64,000 nucleotides of DNA. Source: Poriferisodalis sp964484385. GTDB lineage: Bacteria > Actinomycetota > Acidimicrobiia > Acidimicrobiales > Poriferisodalaceae. Shown piece by piece: positions 46,304 to 55,146 of the stretch. A program made the position numbers and the translations under genes. How positions within the stretch are numbered: the first letter of the stretch is position 1; each line of letters opens with the position of its first letter. The notes under the pieces were generated by a model. It searched no databases, was not told the DNA's origin, and saw only the letters and a list, made by a program, of their open reading frames with translations. The stretch is from positions 1-64,000 of the forward strand of contig CAZAFV010000001.1 of assembly GCA_964484385.1 (NCBI GenBank), written 5' to 3'.

Positions 46304-47401
46304 ATGGACACGGCGCGGCGGGCGAATGAGGGTTGCCTCGTGAGTGCCGGGGCAACATCGGAGTCGCGCTCGGGCGAAGGCGCCCTGTTGGGAGCGCTCA
46401 GCGATTATCTGCGTGAACGCCTCGGCGCCAGCGGTTCCGTTGACATCCAGAACGCCGAACGCATTGCTGTCGGCTGGTCTCACGAGACGTGGCTGTTCGA
46501 GGCCGTGTGGTCTGACGGCGTCGACGAGCAGCGCCAGGCGCTCTGCCTGAGACGCGACCCGGGCAACGCCCTGCTGAGGCAGGAATCCGATCTGGGCGAG
46601 CAGTTCCGGGTGCTGAAGTGTCTTGAGCTGACGGAAGTGCCCGCCCCGCGTGCGTACTGGTACGAACCCGACCCAGAGGTCCTCGGCGCCCCTGCCATCA
46701 TGATGGAACGGGTGCCCGGCGAATGCCCGAGCCCTTGGCGCCGTGCCGGCCGCGACTACTACGCCGCAGCGGCTGAGCGGGGTGTGCTGCCGGCCAGCTT
46801 CACCGATGCGCTCGCTGCCGTGCACAACGTTGACTGGCGGGCTGCGGGTCTCGACTTCTTGGGCGTGCCGGCGGGGGGCAACGACTTCGCGATACGCGAG
46901 ATCGCCAAGTGGGGGACTCTCATCGACGAGTCAGGCCACCCTGGCCATCCGATCCTCGCTGACCTGATCGGCTGGCTGCGCCACCATGCACCCGTCACCG
47001 AACATCTCACTCTCGTGCATGGTGCATACCGCACCGGGAATATCCTGATCCACCAAGATCGGGTGTCGGCGGTGCTCGACTGGGAGCTGCAGGTCATCGG
47101 CGACCCGCTGTACGACGTGGCCTACGTGCTCACCGAGCTCAACCGGGAAGGCACCGAGCTGCTCTCGAACGTGGTGCCGCGGGACCTGTTCTTCGAGCGC
47201 TACCAGGAAGCCACCGGCATCGACATCGACGAGGAGCGCTGCGCGTACTACCAACTGCTCTACGCCATGCGCTCGGCGGCGTTCTGGATGAGCGCCGCGG
47301 GCTTGTATGCCGACGGTTCCAACAGCGACCTGCGACTGGCCCGCACGCACTGGTCGGTCACCGTGGCGCTCGAACGCGCCGCAACCGAACTCGGCTACTA
47401 G
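46304..47401 (+). CDS. APH-fold phosphotransferase family protein
   Basis: The 365-residue protein has the fold of the ACAD10/FadE36-like kinases: LRRDPGNALL, VPAPRAYWYEPDPEVLGAPAIMMERVPGE, and VLDWELQVIGDPLYDVAYV (DxD metal site). The catalytic loop reads TLVHGAYRTGN, where the usual HxD Asp is replaced by Ala (H-G-A-Y-R-x-G-N rather than H-G-D-x-x-x-x-N). Phosphotransfer may therefore be weak or absent. ATG 46304 is the chosen start; GTG 46340 is possible. Confidence 0.82.
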   Translation: MDTARRANEGCLVSAGATSESRSGEGALLGALSDYLRERLGASGSVDIQNAERIAVGWSHETWLFEAVWSDGVDEQRQALCLRRDPGNALLRQESDLGEQFRVLKCLELTEVPAPRAYWYEPDPEVLGAPAIMMERVPGECPSPWRRAGRDYYAAAAERGVLPASFTDALAAVHNVDWRAAGLDFLGVPAGGNDFAIREIAKWGTLIDESGHPGHPILADLIGWLRHHAPVTEHLTLVHGAYRTGNILIHQDRVSAVLDWELQVIGDPLYDVAYVLTELNREGTELLSNVVPRDLFFERYQEATGIDIDEERCAYYQLLYAMRSAAFWMSAAGLYADGSNSDLRLARTHWSVTVALERAATELGY

Positions 47402-47414
47402 ACGGACCCAGGGC

Positions 47415-48410
47415 TCAGGCTGCGAATGCGTCGATCATGGCGTGCACGTCGCCCAGCGGGTACAGGATCGGGCAGGTGGCGCCGGTGGCGAGGTAGCCCT
47501 CGACCGCTTCACGGGCCTCTGCGGGCGTGCCTGAGGCAGTGAGCATCTGCACGATGTCGTCGGGCACCAGGCGTGACGCAGCTTCGACTTGCTCGGCGGT
47601 GGCCGGCCAGGTGAGCACCTTGCCCACCTCTTCCAGCAGCGAATCAGGCACGCCCGACGCCTTCATGATGTGCGGCTGCTGGCCCAGGTACTGGGTGACC
47701 ATGTTGCGGGCCATGTCGAGTGCCGTGCCCCGGTCCTCATGCACCGAGCACACCACGAGCTGCGGCCGGTCCAAGTCGTCGACGCTTCGCCCAGCAGCGG
47801 AGGCACCGCGGTCGAGAGCGTCCATGGCCCGGCTGTTGTAGTCGGGCGAGACCAGGTAGTTGAGCACGACGCCGTCGGCGATCTCGCCGGTCAGCTCCAT
47901 CATCTTCATGCCCGTCGCACCGATGTAGATCGGCACGTCCTTCGGCCGCCGCTCCTGGTACACGTAGTCGAGTTCGACGTCGTCGAGGTGGACGTGGTCG
48001 CCGTGGAAGGTGACGTTCTCGTTGGCGAGCAACTCCCGGACGACCGTGGTGATCTCGCGCATTGCTCCCAGCGGCCGGGCACGGCTGATGCCGACTTTGG
48101 CGGCTAATGGGTCCCACCAGGCGCCGAGCCCGCAGATGATGCGGCCCGGAGCGAGGTCGTCGAGCGTGGAGAACATCGATGCCAGGCGAGCCGGGTTGCG
48201 GGACCAGATGTCGATGACGCCTGCGCCCACCTTGATGCGCGACGTCGTGGCCGCGAAGGCGGCCATGGGAACGCTGGCCTCGCGCACGAGCCGTGAATCG
48301 GCTTGCCAGACGGCCTCGAAGCCGCGTTCCTCCGCGTACTGCGTGAAGCCCATCGCCTCGGTGATGGTGTGAGCGTCCTGCAGGTACAGCGCATTTCGTG
48401 GTGTTGTCAT
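47415..48410 (-). CDS. LLM-class F420-dependent oxidoreductase
   Basis: The 331-residue luciferase-fold enzyme has GFTQYAEERGFEAVWQADSRLV, IKVGAGVIDIWSRNPARLASMFSTLDDLAPGRIICGLGAWW and VPIYIGATGMKMMELTGEIADGVVLNYL, the F420-dependent LLM pattern (methylene-H4MPT-reductase-like). ATG 48410 has GGGAGG 9 bases upstream. It is divergent from the PLP gene at 48494 with an 83-base intergenic region. Confidence 0.9.
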   Translation of the reverse strand: MTTPRNALYLQDAHTITEAMGFTQYAEERGFEAVWQADSRLVREASVPMAAFAATTSRIKVGAGVIDIWSRNPARLASMFSTLDDLAPGRIICGLGAWWDPLAAKVGISRARPLGAMREITTVVRELLANENVTFHGDHVHLDDVELDYVYQERRPKDVPIYIGATGMKMMELTGEIADGVVLNYLVSPDYNSRAMDALDRGASAAGRSVDDLDRPQLVVCSVHEDRGTALDMARNMVTQYLGQQPHIMKASGVPDSLLEEVGKVLTWPATAEQVEAASRLVPDDIVQMLTASGTPAEAREAVEGYLATGATCPILYPLGDVHAMIDAFAA

Positions 48411-48493
48411 CGGTTCACGTCCTCCCGTGCGCTTTGCCGGCGTCGCCCCGCGCGCATCAGTGCGCCGCTCGCGGAACATAGCCTCGGTTCGGT

Positions 48494-50065
48494 ATGGCCA
48501 ACCACACTGCGTCCAATCGGGCCCCCGTTGTTGTTGAGGCATTTCCCGCCAGCTACACGGCCCAGCTCGCCACAGAGGTCACCGATCCGCAAGGCCGGGC
48601 ACATGTGGTGGAGCGATTCAGGGAGCAGGGCATCCGGCTGCCGACCTTCGCCGAGCTGGCCGACCCGACGCTCATCGACCCCGACGTGGACACCGCGCTT
48701 GCTGACGTCGATCCCAATTTTGCCGATCCGCTGAACCTGTTCCGGGTGCACTGGTTCAACGACGGAGCCGGCGGGCGCACCGACGTGCCCGAGCATGTGG
48801 TGCTGCCGAGCGAGCTGACCGGCACGCCGGCGCAGGTCGTGGTGCTGTTCGGCAACCGGTTCCCCATGATCGGCGCGCACAAGGTGCTGGCTGCATATTC
48901 CTGCCTCGCGCCACGGGTGGTCGCTGGCCAATTCGACCCCACCCGGCACCGGGCGGTGTGGCCGTCCACCGGCAACTACGCCCGTGGCGGCGTGGCGATC
49001 AGCCGGATCATGGCGTGCCGCGGGGTGGCCGTGCTGCCCGAGAACATGAGCCGCGAGCGCTTCGAGTGGCTGGAGCGTTGGATCGCCGACCCTGCCGATG
49101 TGATCCGCACCCCCGGCTCGGAGAGCAACGTCAAGGAGATCTACGACGCCTGCGCAGAGCTGGAAAAGGATCCCGGCAACTTCATCCTGAACCAGTTCAG
49201 CGAGTTCTCGAATCACATCGGTCACTACGAAGTGACCGGCGCCGCGCTCCTGGCGGTATTCGAACACCTGCAACAGGGCGCGCCCGCAGGCAGCGAGCTG
49301 AACCTGGCCGCGTTCGTGGCTGCCAGCGGTTCCGCGGGCACGCTCGGCGCTGGCGATCGGCTCAAGGACGCCCACGGCGCCCAGATCGTCGCGGTCGAAG
49401 CGCTGGAGTGCCCGACCATGCTTTACAACGGCTACGGCGAGCACAACATTCAGGGCATCGGCGACAAGCACATCCCGCTCATCCACAACGTCATGAACAC
49501 CGATGTGATCGTCGGTGTCAGCGACCATGCGACCGACGGGCTCGGGCTGGTGTTCAACACCGAAGCTGGCCGCGACGCACTGCGCGAACACCTGGGTGCA
49601 GCATCGTGGGTGCTCGACGAACTCGGGCATTTCGGCTACTCGTCGATCTGCAACTCCCTCGCCGCAGCCCGTGCGGCCAACGAGCTGGGTCTCGGGCCCG
49701 ACGATGTGGTCATGACAGTGGCGACCGACGGTTTCGAGATGTACTTCTCCGAGCGTGAGCGCCACCTCGCCGAACGCCATGCAGACGGCTTCGACGCCGG
49801 GGCCGCGCGGGGCATCATCGAGCGCCACCTCGCGCCGGAGGCCAACAGCGACAATGCCCCCCACATCGAGGTGCTGTCGGACCGGGGCCGCGATCGGATC
49901 TTCAATCTCGGTTACTACACGTGGGTCGAGCAGCAGGGCGTCCCCTTGGACGATTTCGAGGCACGCCGCGACCAGGCCTTCTGGGATTCGCTCAGGGGGC
50001 TGCCCCGCCTGTGGGACGACATGATCAACGAACTCAACGACGAAGTCGCCGCCACGTTCGTGTGA
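48494..50065 (+). CDS. PLP-dependent enzyme of the cysteine synthase/TrpB fold
   Basis: The 523-residue protein has a fold-type II PLP pattern: probable Schiff-base Lys130 in FPMIGAHKVLAAY, the phosphate loop S158-T-G-N, and a Gly-rich ASGSAGTLGAGD. It is longer than typical lyases (320-400) because of about 100 N-terminal and 80 C-terminal residues. Substrate unknown; it belongs to a subgroup of large cystathionine-beta-synthase-like proteins rather than to OASS. The start at ATG 48494 follows the divergent region. Confidence 0.78.
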   Translation: MANHTASNRAPVVVEAFPASYTAQLATEVTDPQGRAHVVERFREQGIRLPTFAELADPTLIDPDVDTALADVDPNFADPLNLFRVHWFNDGAGGRTDVPEHVVLPSELTGTPAQVVVLFGNRFPMIGAHKVLAAYSCLAPRVVAGQFDPTRHRAVWPSTGNYARGGVAISRIMACRGVAVLPENMSRERFEWLERWIADPADVIRTPGSESNVKEIYDACAELEKDPGNFILNQFSEFSNHIGHYEVTGAALLAVFEHLQQGAPAGSELNLAAFVAASGSAGTLGAGDRLKDAHGAQIVAVEALECPTMLYNGYGEHNIQGIGDKHIPLIHNVMNTDVIVGVSDHATDGLGLVFNTEAGRDALREHLGAASWVLDELGHFGYSSICNSLAAARAANELGLGPDDVVMTVATDGFEMYFSERERHLAERHADGFDAGAARGIIERHLAPEANSDNAPHIEVLSDRGRDRIFNLGYYTWVEQQGVPLDDFEARRDQAFWDSLRGLPRLWDDMINELNDEVAATFV

Positions 50066-50149
50066 GCAAACGTGAGGCATGCGAGTGGCGGCACGTGACG
50101 TGACGAACTGCGATGCGGCCCGGGCGAATAGCGATGAGAGAATGAAGCC

Positions 50150-51436
50150 ATGAGCGGATCGGCCGGAGGGGCACCCCGCATCGACAGCGAGCGCTTGATT
50201 CGTCGCCTGGACGAGCTCGCCCAGATCGGCGCCATAGAGGGCACGACAGGCAACTGCCGCCTGGCGCTCACCGACGAGGACCAGGCCGGGCGTGACTTGG
50301 TCGGCACGTGGATGGCAGATCTGGGGCTCGATGTCACTATCGACGGCCTGGGCAATGTCGTGGCCTGCACGGAGCCGGGACGCATTGCCGACTCCGTGAT
50401 GATGGGCAGCCACATCGACACCGTGGCTACCGGCGGCCGCTACGACGGGAATCTTGGCGTGCTGGCCGGGCTGGAGGTCATCGAGTCGGTACTGGCGAGG
50501 GGCCAGATGCCGGCTCGCCCCCTGTCGGTGGCCTACTTCACCGACGAGGAGGGCAGCCGGTTTGCGCCCGACATGCTGGGCAGCCTCGCCTATGTCGGGG
50601 GCATGGCCCTCGAGGAAGCCCTGGAGATCACCGACCGCGACGGCATCGCGGTGGGCGACGAGCTGGATCGCATCGGTTATCGCGGAGCAGCACCCGTACC
50701 CGGAACGGTGCCCTATGCCTACATGGAGCTGCACATCGAGCAGGGCCCGGTGCTGGAGTTCCACGAAACCCAGATCGGCGTGGTGGAAGGCGTGCAGGGC
50801 ATCTCGTGGACCGAGGTCACGCTCGGTGGCCAGTCGAATCACGCCGGCACCACGCCGATGCCGCTGCGGCGCGACGCCGGGCTCGCTGCGTGCCGCATCG
50901 CCGGCGAGGTGCGCGAACTGGCACACAACATCGGCGACTCGCAGGTCGGCACCGTCGGCTCCATCTCGCTGGTGCCCAACCTGGTGAATGTCATTGCCGG
51001 CTCGGCGGTGATGACCGTCGACTTGCGCAACACCTCCGAGCCGATGCTGCAGCACGCGGAATCCCGCCTCGACGAGATCGTGTCGCGCAATGCGGAGGAG
51101 GAACACCTCGACGCATCGATGCGGCGCACCGCCCGCTTCGAACCGGTCGAATTCCACCCAGCGGTCATCGACCTCGTGGAGCGCTGCGCGACCGAGGCGG
51201 GCCTGACGCACCGTCGCATGCCGTCTGGCGCAGGACACGACGCACAGATGCTGGCTCGTGTCTGTCCGACTGCGATGATCTTCGTACCCAGCTTCGACGG
51301 CGTCAGTCACAACCCGGCCGAATACACGGCACCTGAGGACATCGAAGCGGGTGCAAACCTGCTGGCCGACGTCGTGTGGCGCCTGGCCGACGGCGCCATC
51401 GACAGCGAGCTGGCTGCTCATGGGGCACCAGCGTGA
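50150..51436 (+). CDS. M20-family amidohydrolase (N-carbamoyl-L-amino acid / allantoate hydrolase type)
   Basis: The 428-residue binuclear metalloenzyme has GSHIDTVATGGRYDGNLGVLAG (His and bridging Asp), FTDEEGSRF (Glu pair), LHIEQGPVLE and the late GAGHDAQML. It belongs to the M20C allantoate amidohydrolase / N-carbamoyl-L-amino acid amidohydrolase group, which hydrolyses ureido or carbamoyl compounds. The next gene, an N-carbamoyl-D-amino acid hydrolase, overlaps by 4 bases, so the pair can act on both stereoisomers or on successive ureides. Allantoate or N-carbamoyl-beta-alanine substrates cannot be excluded. Confidence 0.9.
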   Translation: MSGSAGGAPRIDSERLIRRLDELAQIGAIEGTTGNCRLALTDEDQAGRDLVGTWMADLGLDVTIDGLGNVVACTEPGRIADSVMMGSHIDTVATGGRYDGNLGVLAGLEVIESVLARGQMPARPLSVAYFTDEEGSRFAPDMLGSLAYVGGMALEEALEITDRDGIAVGDELDRIGYRGAAPVPGTVPYAYMELHIEQGPVLEFHETQIGVVEGVQGISWTEVTLGGQSNHAGTTPMPLRRDAGLAACRIAGEVRELAHNIGDSQVGTVGSISLVPNLVNVIAGSAVMTVDLRNTSEPMLQHAESRLDEIVSRNAEEEHLDASMRRTARFEPVEFHPAVIDLVERCATEAGLTHRRMPSGAGHDAQMLARVCPTAMIFVPSFDGVSHNPAEYTAPEDIEAGANLLADVVWRLADGAIDSELAAHGAPA

Positions 51437-52359
51437 GACTGATCAACGTGGGAGCCGCGCAGCTCGGGCCGATCGCCCGCTACGAGACCCGTGCCAAAGT
51501 CGTCGAGCGGCTGATCGCCTTGCTGCATCAGGCAGCGGAACGAGGCTGCGATGTCGTCGTGTTCCCAGAGCTCGCGCTCACCACGTTCTTCCCACGCTGG
51601 TACTTCCCCGATGACTCGCCCGAGCTGCTCGCCTATTTCGAGACCGAGATGCCCTCAGCGGAAACCCAGCCGCTCTTTGACGAGGCCAAGCGGCTCGGCA
51701 TCGGCTTCCACCTGGGCTATGCCGAGCTGACGCCCGACGGCCATCGCTTCAATACAGCGATCCTGGTTGACCGAAACGGCAGCCTCGTCGCCAAGTACCG
51801 CAAGGTGCACATTCCGGGGCATGAAGAGCACGAGCCCCAGCGTCCCTTCCAGCACCTGGAGCGTCGTTACTTCGAGGAGTCCGACGAAGGATTCAGCGTG
51901 TGGCGAGCTTTCGGCGGCGTCATGGGCATCGCCCTGTGCAATGACCGTCGCTGGCCCGAGACCTACCGGGTGATGGGCCTCCAAGGCGTCGAGATGATCT
52001 TCATCGGCTACAACACGCCGCTGTTCTATGCCCCCGACCCCACCCAGGATCCGCTGCAGGCCTTTCACAATCACCTCGTCATGCAGGCTGGCGCCTACCA
52101 GAACGGCACCTGGGTGGTCGGCGTCGCCAAGGGCGGAACCGAAGAGGGTGTGGAATCGCTCGCTCACTCGGCGGTGATCGCACCGTCGGGCCAGATCGTG
52201 GCCCAGGCGGTCACCGACGGTGACGAGCTCATCACCGCCCAGTGCGACCTCGACTGGTGCTCGCACTACAAGAACACCCTGTTCAACTTCGACCGCTACC
52301 GCCGACCCGAGACGTACCAGCTGATCGGCCAGCAGAAGGGCGTGATCCCGCCGCCATAG
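51433..52359 (+). CDS. N-carbamoyl-D-amino acid hydrolase (nitrilase superfamily)
   Basis: The 308-residue protein has the nitrilase triad: Glu46 (FPELALT), Lys124 (KYRKVHIPG) and Cys169 (IALCNDRRWPETYRVMG). CNDRRWPET-RVMGL-G-E followed by GYNTP is the hallmark of D-carbamoylases such as the Agrobacterium enzyme (304 aa, with E47/K127/C172). It releases D-amino acid, CO2 and ammonia. The GTG overlaps the previous stop. With the M20 hydrolase it completes a hydantoin/ureide degradation pair. Confidence 0.93.
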   Translation: MRLINVGAAQLGPIARYETRAKVVERLIALLHQAAERGCDVVVFPELALTTFFPRWYFPDDSPELLAYFETEMPSAETQPLFDEAKRLGIGFHLGYAELTPDGHRFNTAILVDRNGSLVAKYRKVHIPGHEEHEPQRPFQHLERRYFEESDEGFSVWRAFGGVMGIALCNDRRWPETYRVMGLQGVEMIFIGYNTPLFYAPDPTQDPLQAFHNHLVMQAGAYQNGTWVVGVAKGGTEEGVESLAHSAVIAPSGQIVAQAVTDGDELITAQCDLDWCSHYKNTLFNFDRYRRPETYQLIGQQKGVIPPP

Positions 52360-52453
52360 CCACGACGGACAGCCGGTGGTGTGAGTTGCCCCGCGCTGGT
52401 GCGACAATGGCCTGCGGGGAGGGGACAACGAGGTCCCGGAGACGAGGATTCCA

Positions 52454-55045
52454 ATGACCACCGAGTTCGTGCTGAACGGCACGCCGGTCACCGTCGCGAG
52501 CGATCACGAGCACCTGCTGGCGGCATTGCGAGATGAGCTGGGGATCATCTCGCCCAAGGACGGTTGCGCGCCGTCAGGTCAGTGCGGCTGTTGCACGGTG
52601 CTGGTGGACGGCAAGGCCCGGGTGGCCTGCCAGACCAGCCTCGAACGCTCGGCCGGCACCGAGATCACCACGGTCGAGGGCTTCGACGAAGCCGAGCTGG
52701 ATGCGATGGCGAACACGTTCGCGGCACACGGAGCCCTGCAGTGCGGCTTCTGCACGCCGGGCATCGTGGTGCGGCTGAAGGCCCTGCTCGACCGCAAGGG
52801 CTCGGCGCTGACCCGCGAGGAAGCCAGCCGTCACTTGGGCGGGCACCTGTGCCGCTGCACTGGCTACACCAAGATCCTCGACGCCGTGGAATCGCTGGCG
52901 GCGGGAGAGGTGCCGGTGGCACTCCCGCCCAAAGGCGTCGGCAGCTCGGGCGTCCGCTACGAGGCCCGCGAGCTGACGCTCGGCAGCCGCCCCTACATCG
53001 ACGACATGTATCCGGACGGCATGCTGCATGGCGCGCTGCGCTTCGCCGACCATGCCCGCGCTGACGTACTGGCCATCGACAGCGGCGCAGCCGAGGCCGT
53101 GCCCGGTGTGCAGGCGGTGTTCACTGCAGCCGACATCCCCGGCGTGCTGCGAGTGGGCCTCATCCACAAGGACTGGCCGGTGATGATCCCGCTCGGCGGG
53201 CGCACGTCCTATCTGGGCGACGTGCTCGCCATCGTGGTGGCCGACAACCGGCCTGCCGCGCGACGTGCTGCAGAGCTGATCGAGGTGTCCTACGACGTCC
53301 TCGAACCCATGACCGACCCGGTGCGCGTGAAAGACAGCGATATCGACGCCGTCTGGGAACTCGACGGCAACATCCTGTCCCGCTCCACCTACTCGCGCGG
53401 CGACGTCGACGTTGCGCTGGCCGCCTCCGCGCATGTCGTGACTGAGACATTCCAAACTCAGCGCATCGAGCACGCCTATCTCGAGCCCGAATCGACCCTG
53501 GCGGTGCCCACGCCCGCCAACGGGGTCGCCGCCGGGCTGCACGTGTACACCGGCGGGCAGGGCATCTGGGACGACCGCAACGACATCGCAGCGGTGCTGG
53601 CGCTCGACCCCTCCATCGTGACGACTGAGCTGGTCTCGAACGGTGGAGCATTCGGCGGCAAGGAGGACATGTCGAACCAGGCCCACACTGCGTTGGCCGC
53701 ATGGCTGACAGGTCGCCCGGTGAGGATCACGCTGTCGCGTGAGGAATCGCTGCTCATGCACCCCAAGCGGCACCCCATCCGCATGACCTATGAGGTCGGC
53801 TGCGACGCCGACGGCAAGCTCACTGCGGTACGGGCGCGCATGTTCGGCGACTCAGGTCCATACGCCTCGGTGGGAATGAAGGTGCTGGAGCGTTCGGCCG
53901 GGCATGCCACCGGGCCGTACCTGGTGCCGGCGGTGGATGTCGAGTCGGTCGCGGTGCGCACCAACAACCCGGTGTGCGGCGCGTTCCGGGGGTTCGGTGC
54001 CAATCAGGCGCAGTTCGCCATGGAAGGCGTGATGGACCGGCTAGCCGAAGCGGTAGGCATCAGCGGGTTCGAGATGCGCGAGCGCAACGTGGTGGTGCCC
54101 GGGGGAGTGTGGGGGCCGGGCCAGATCATGGACGACGGCTGCCTGGGCGCCCAGGCGTGCCTCGATGCTGTGCGCGAGCCCTACGAGGCAGCCCGCGCCG
54201 CGGGCAAGCCGGTGGGGATCGGCCTGGGGCTGAAGAACTCCGGCCTCGGGAACGGCTTCAAGGAGATCGCCAAGGCCATCGTGCGCTTCTGTGACGACGG
54301 CACCGTCGAGGTGCGGCACTGCTGGACGGAGATGGGCCAGGGCGTGCACACCGTGGCGCTGCAAGTGGCCGTGGAGGAACTCGGTGTCGACCCCGAAGCA
54401 GTGCGAGTGATCGTGGATTCCACACGCGAGCTCGGCGCCGGCCAGACCACTGGCAGCCGGGGCACGCTCATGGGCGCAGGCGCAGTGGCCGATGCGTGCC
54501 GTGCTGCACTCGCCGACGGTTGCCGGCCCGAGACGGACTACGAGGGCGAGTACCGGGTGGACTGGACGAACTCGCTGTCGGAGGGTTTGGAGCACCCGGT
54601 CATCCATTCGACGTTCGGCTACGCCGCGCAGGTCGTCATTCTCGACCCCGATTCCGGCGACGTGGAGCGAGTCATCGCTGCTCACGACGTCGGCCGAGCT
54701 GTGAACCCGGTGCTCTGCGAGGGCCAGATCGAGGGCAGTGTGCACATGGGCCTCGGCTACGCACTCAGCGAGGGCTTTCCTGCCGACGCCGACGGGCGGC
54801 CGCTCAATTCCACGCTGCGCAGCCTCGCGATCATCCGGCCCAAGGACATGCCCGACGTCGATGTGATCCTGGTGGAGTCGCCGCAGCCCGGTGCTCCCTA
54901 CGGCATCAAGGGCGTCGGCGAGATCGGTCTCGTGCCCACAGCCGGCGCGGTGGCGGCTGCGCTGCGCGAGCACGAGGGCGTCTGGCACAACGAGCTGCCG
55001 ATGCGCAACCCGTCCAACCGCGAGCGAGCCGACGCCTGGGTCTAG
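52454..55045 (+). CDS. Fused 2Fe-2S/molybdopterin xanthine-dehydrogenase-type oxidoreductase
   Basis: The 863-residue single chain joins an Fe-S domain (residues 1-155; C38 then SGQCGCCTVLVDG, LQCGFCTPG, HLCRCTGY) to a molybdopterin domain (FGGKED; NNPVCGAFRGFGANQ; catalytic Glu in YGIKGVGEIGL). There is no FAD domain. The spacing C38-x5-C44-x2-C47 is one residue longer than usual. Length and fused order resemble the group that includes selenium-dependent xanthine dehydrogenases (about 850 aa), but assignment to that group is from memory. It probably hydroxylates a purine, hypoxanthine-like or other N-heterocycle in the cytoplasm. The ureide hydrolases directly upstream fit that role. Confidence 0.87.
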   Translation: MTTEFVLNGTPVTVASDHEHLLAALRDELGIISPKDGCAPSGQCGCCTVLVDGKARVACQTSLERSAGTEITTVEGFDEAELDAMANTFAAHGALQCGFCTPGIVVRLKALLDRKGSALTREEASRHLGGHLCRCTGYTKILDAVESLAAGEVPVALPPKGVGSSGVRYEARELTLGSRPYIDDMYPDGMLHGALRFADHARADVLAIDSGAAEAVPGVQAVFTAADIPGVLRVGLIHKDWPVMIPLGGRTSYLGDVLAIVVADNRPAARRAAELIEVSYDVLEPMTDPVRVKDSDIDAVWELDGNILSRSTYSRGDVDVALAASAHVVTETFQTQRIEHAYLEPESTLAVPTPANGVAAGLHVYTGGQGIWDDRNDIAAVLALDPSIVTTELVSNGGAFGGKEDMSNQAHTALAAWLTGRPVRITLSREESLLMHPKRHPIRMTYEVGCDADGKLTAVRARMFGDSGPYASVGMKVLERSAGHATGPYLVPAVDVESVAVRTNNPVCGAFRGFGANQAQFAMEGVMDRLAEAVGISGFEMRERNVVVPGGVWGPGQIMDDGCLGAQACLDAVREPYEAARAAGKPVGIGLGLKNSGLGNGFKEIAKAIVRFCDDGTVEVRHCWTEMGQGVHTVALQVAVEELGVDPEAVRVIVDSTRELGAGQTTGSRGTLMGAGAVADACRAALADGCRPETDYEGEYRVDWTNSLSEGLEHPVIHSTFGYAAQVVILDPDSGDVERVIAAHDVGRAVNPVLCEGQIEGSVHMGLGYALSEGFPADADGRPLNSTLRSLAIIRPKDMPDVDVILVESPQPGAPYGIKGVGEIGLVPTAGAVAAALREHEGVWHNELPMRNPSNRERADAWV

Positions 55046-55064
55046 CCAGCTTCGATCACTGGCG

Positions 55065-55084
55065 GCGTCCTTCGACAGGGACGC
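55065..55084 (+). terminator. Weak hairpin between convergent genes
   Basis: GCGTCC (55065-55070) pairs with GGACGC (55079-55084) around an 8-base loop, in the 101 bases between the convergent molybdenum enzyme and acyl-CoA synthetase genes. There is no T tract, so Rho-independent termination is doubtful. Confidence 0.25.
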
Positions 55085-55146
55085 GCGGGCGCTCACCTCA
55101 ACGCGCTGCCTGTTCTTTCCGCTCGGGGGTTGGCATGGGGGTCTGA

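Noticed and set aside
48407..51421. Very long minus-strand open frame (about 1,000 codons)
   Set aside because: It opposes the PLP enzyme and M20 hydrolase genes, which have clear motifs. Its composition is the shadow expected from GC-rich third positions; no motif is recognisable.
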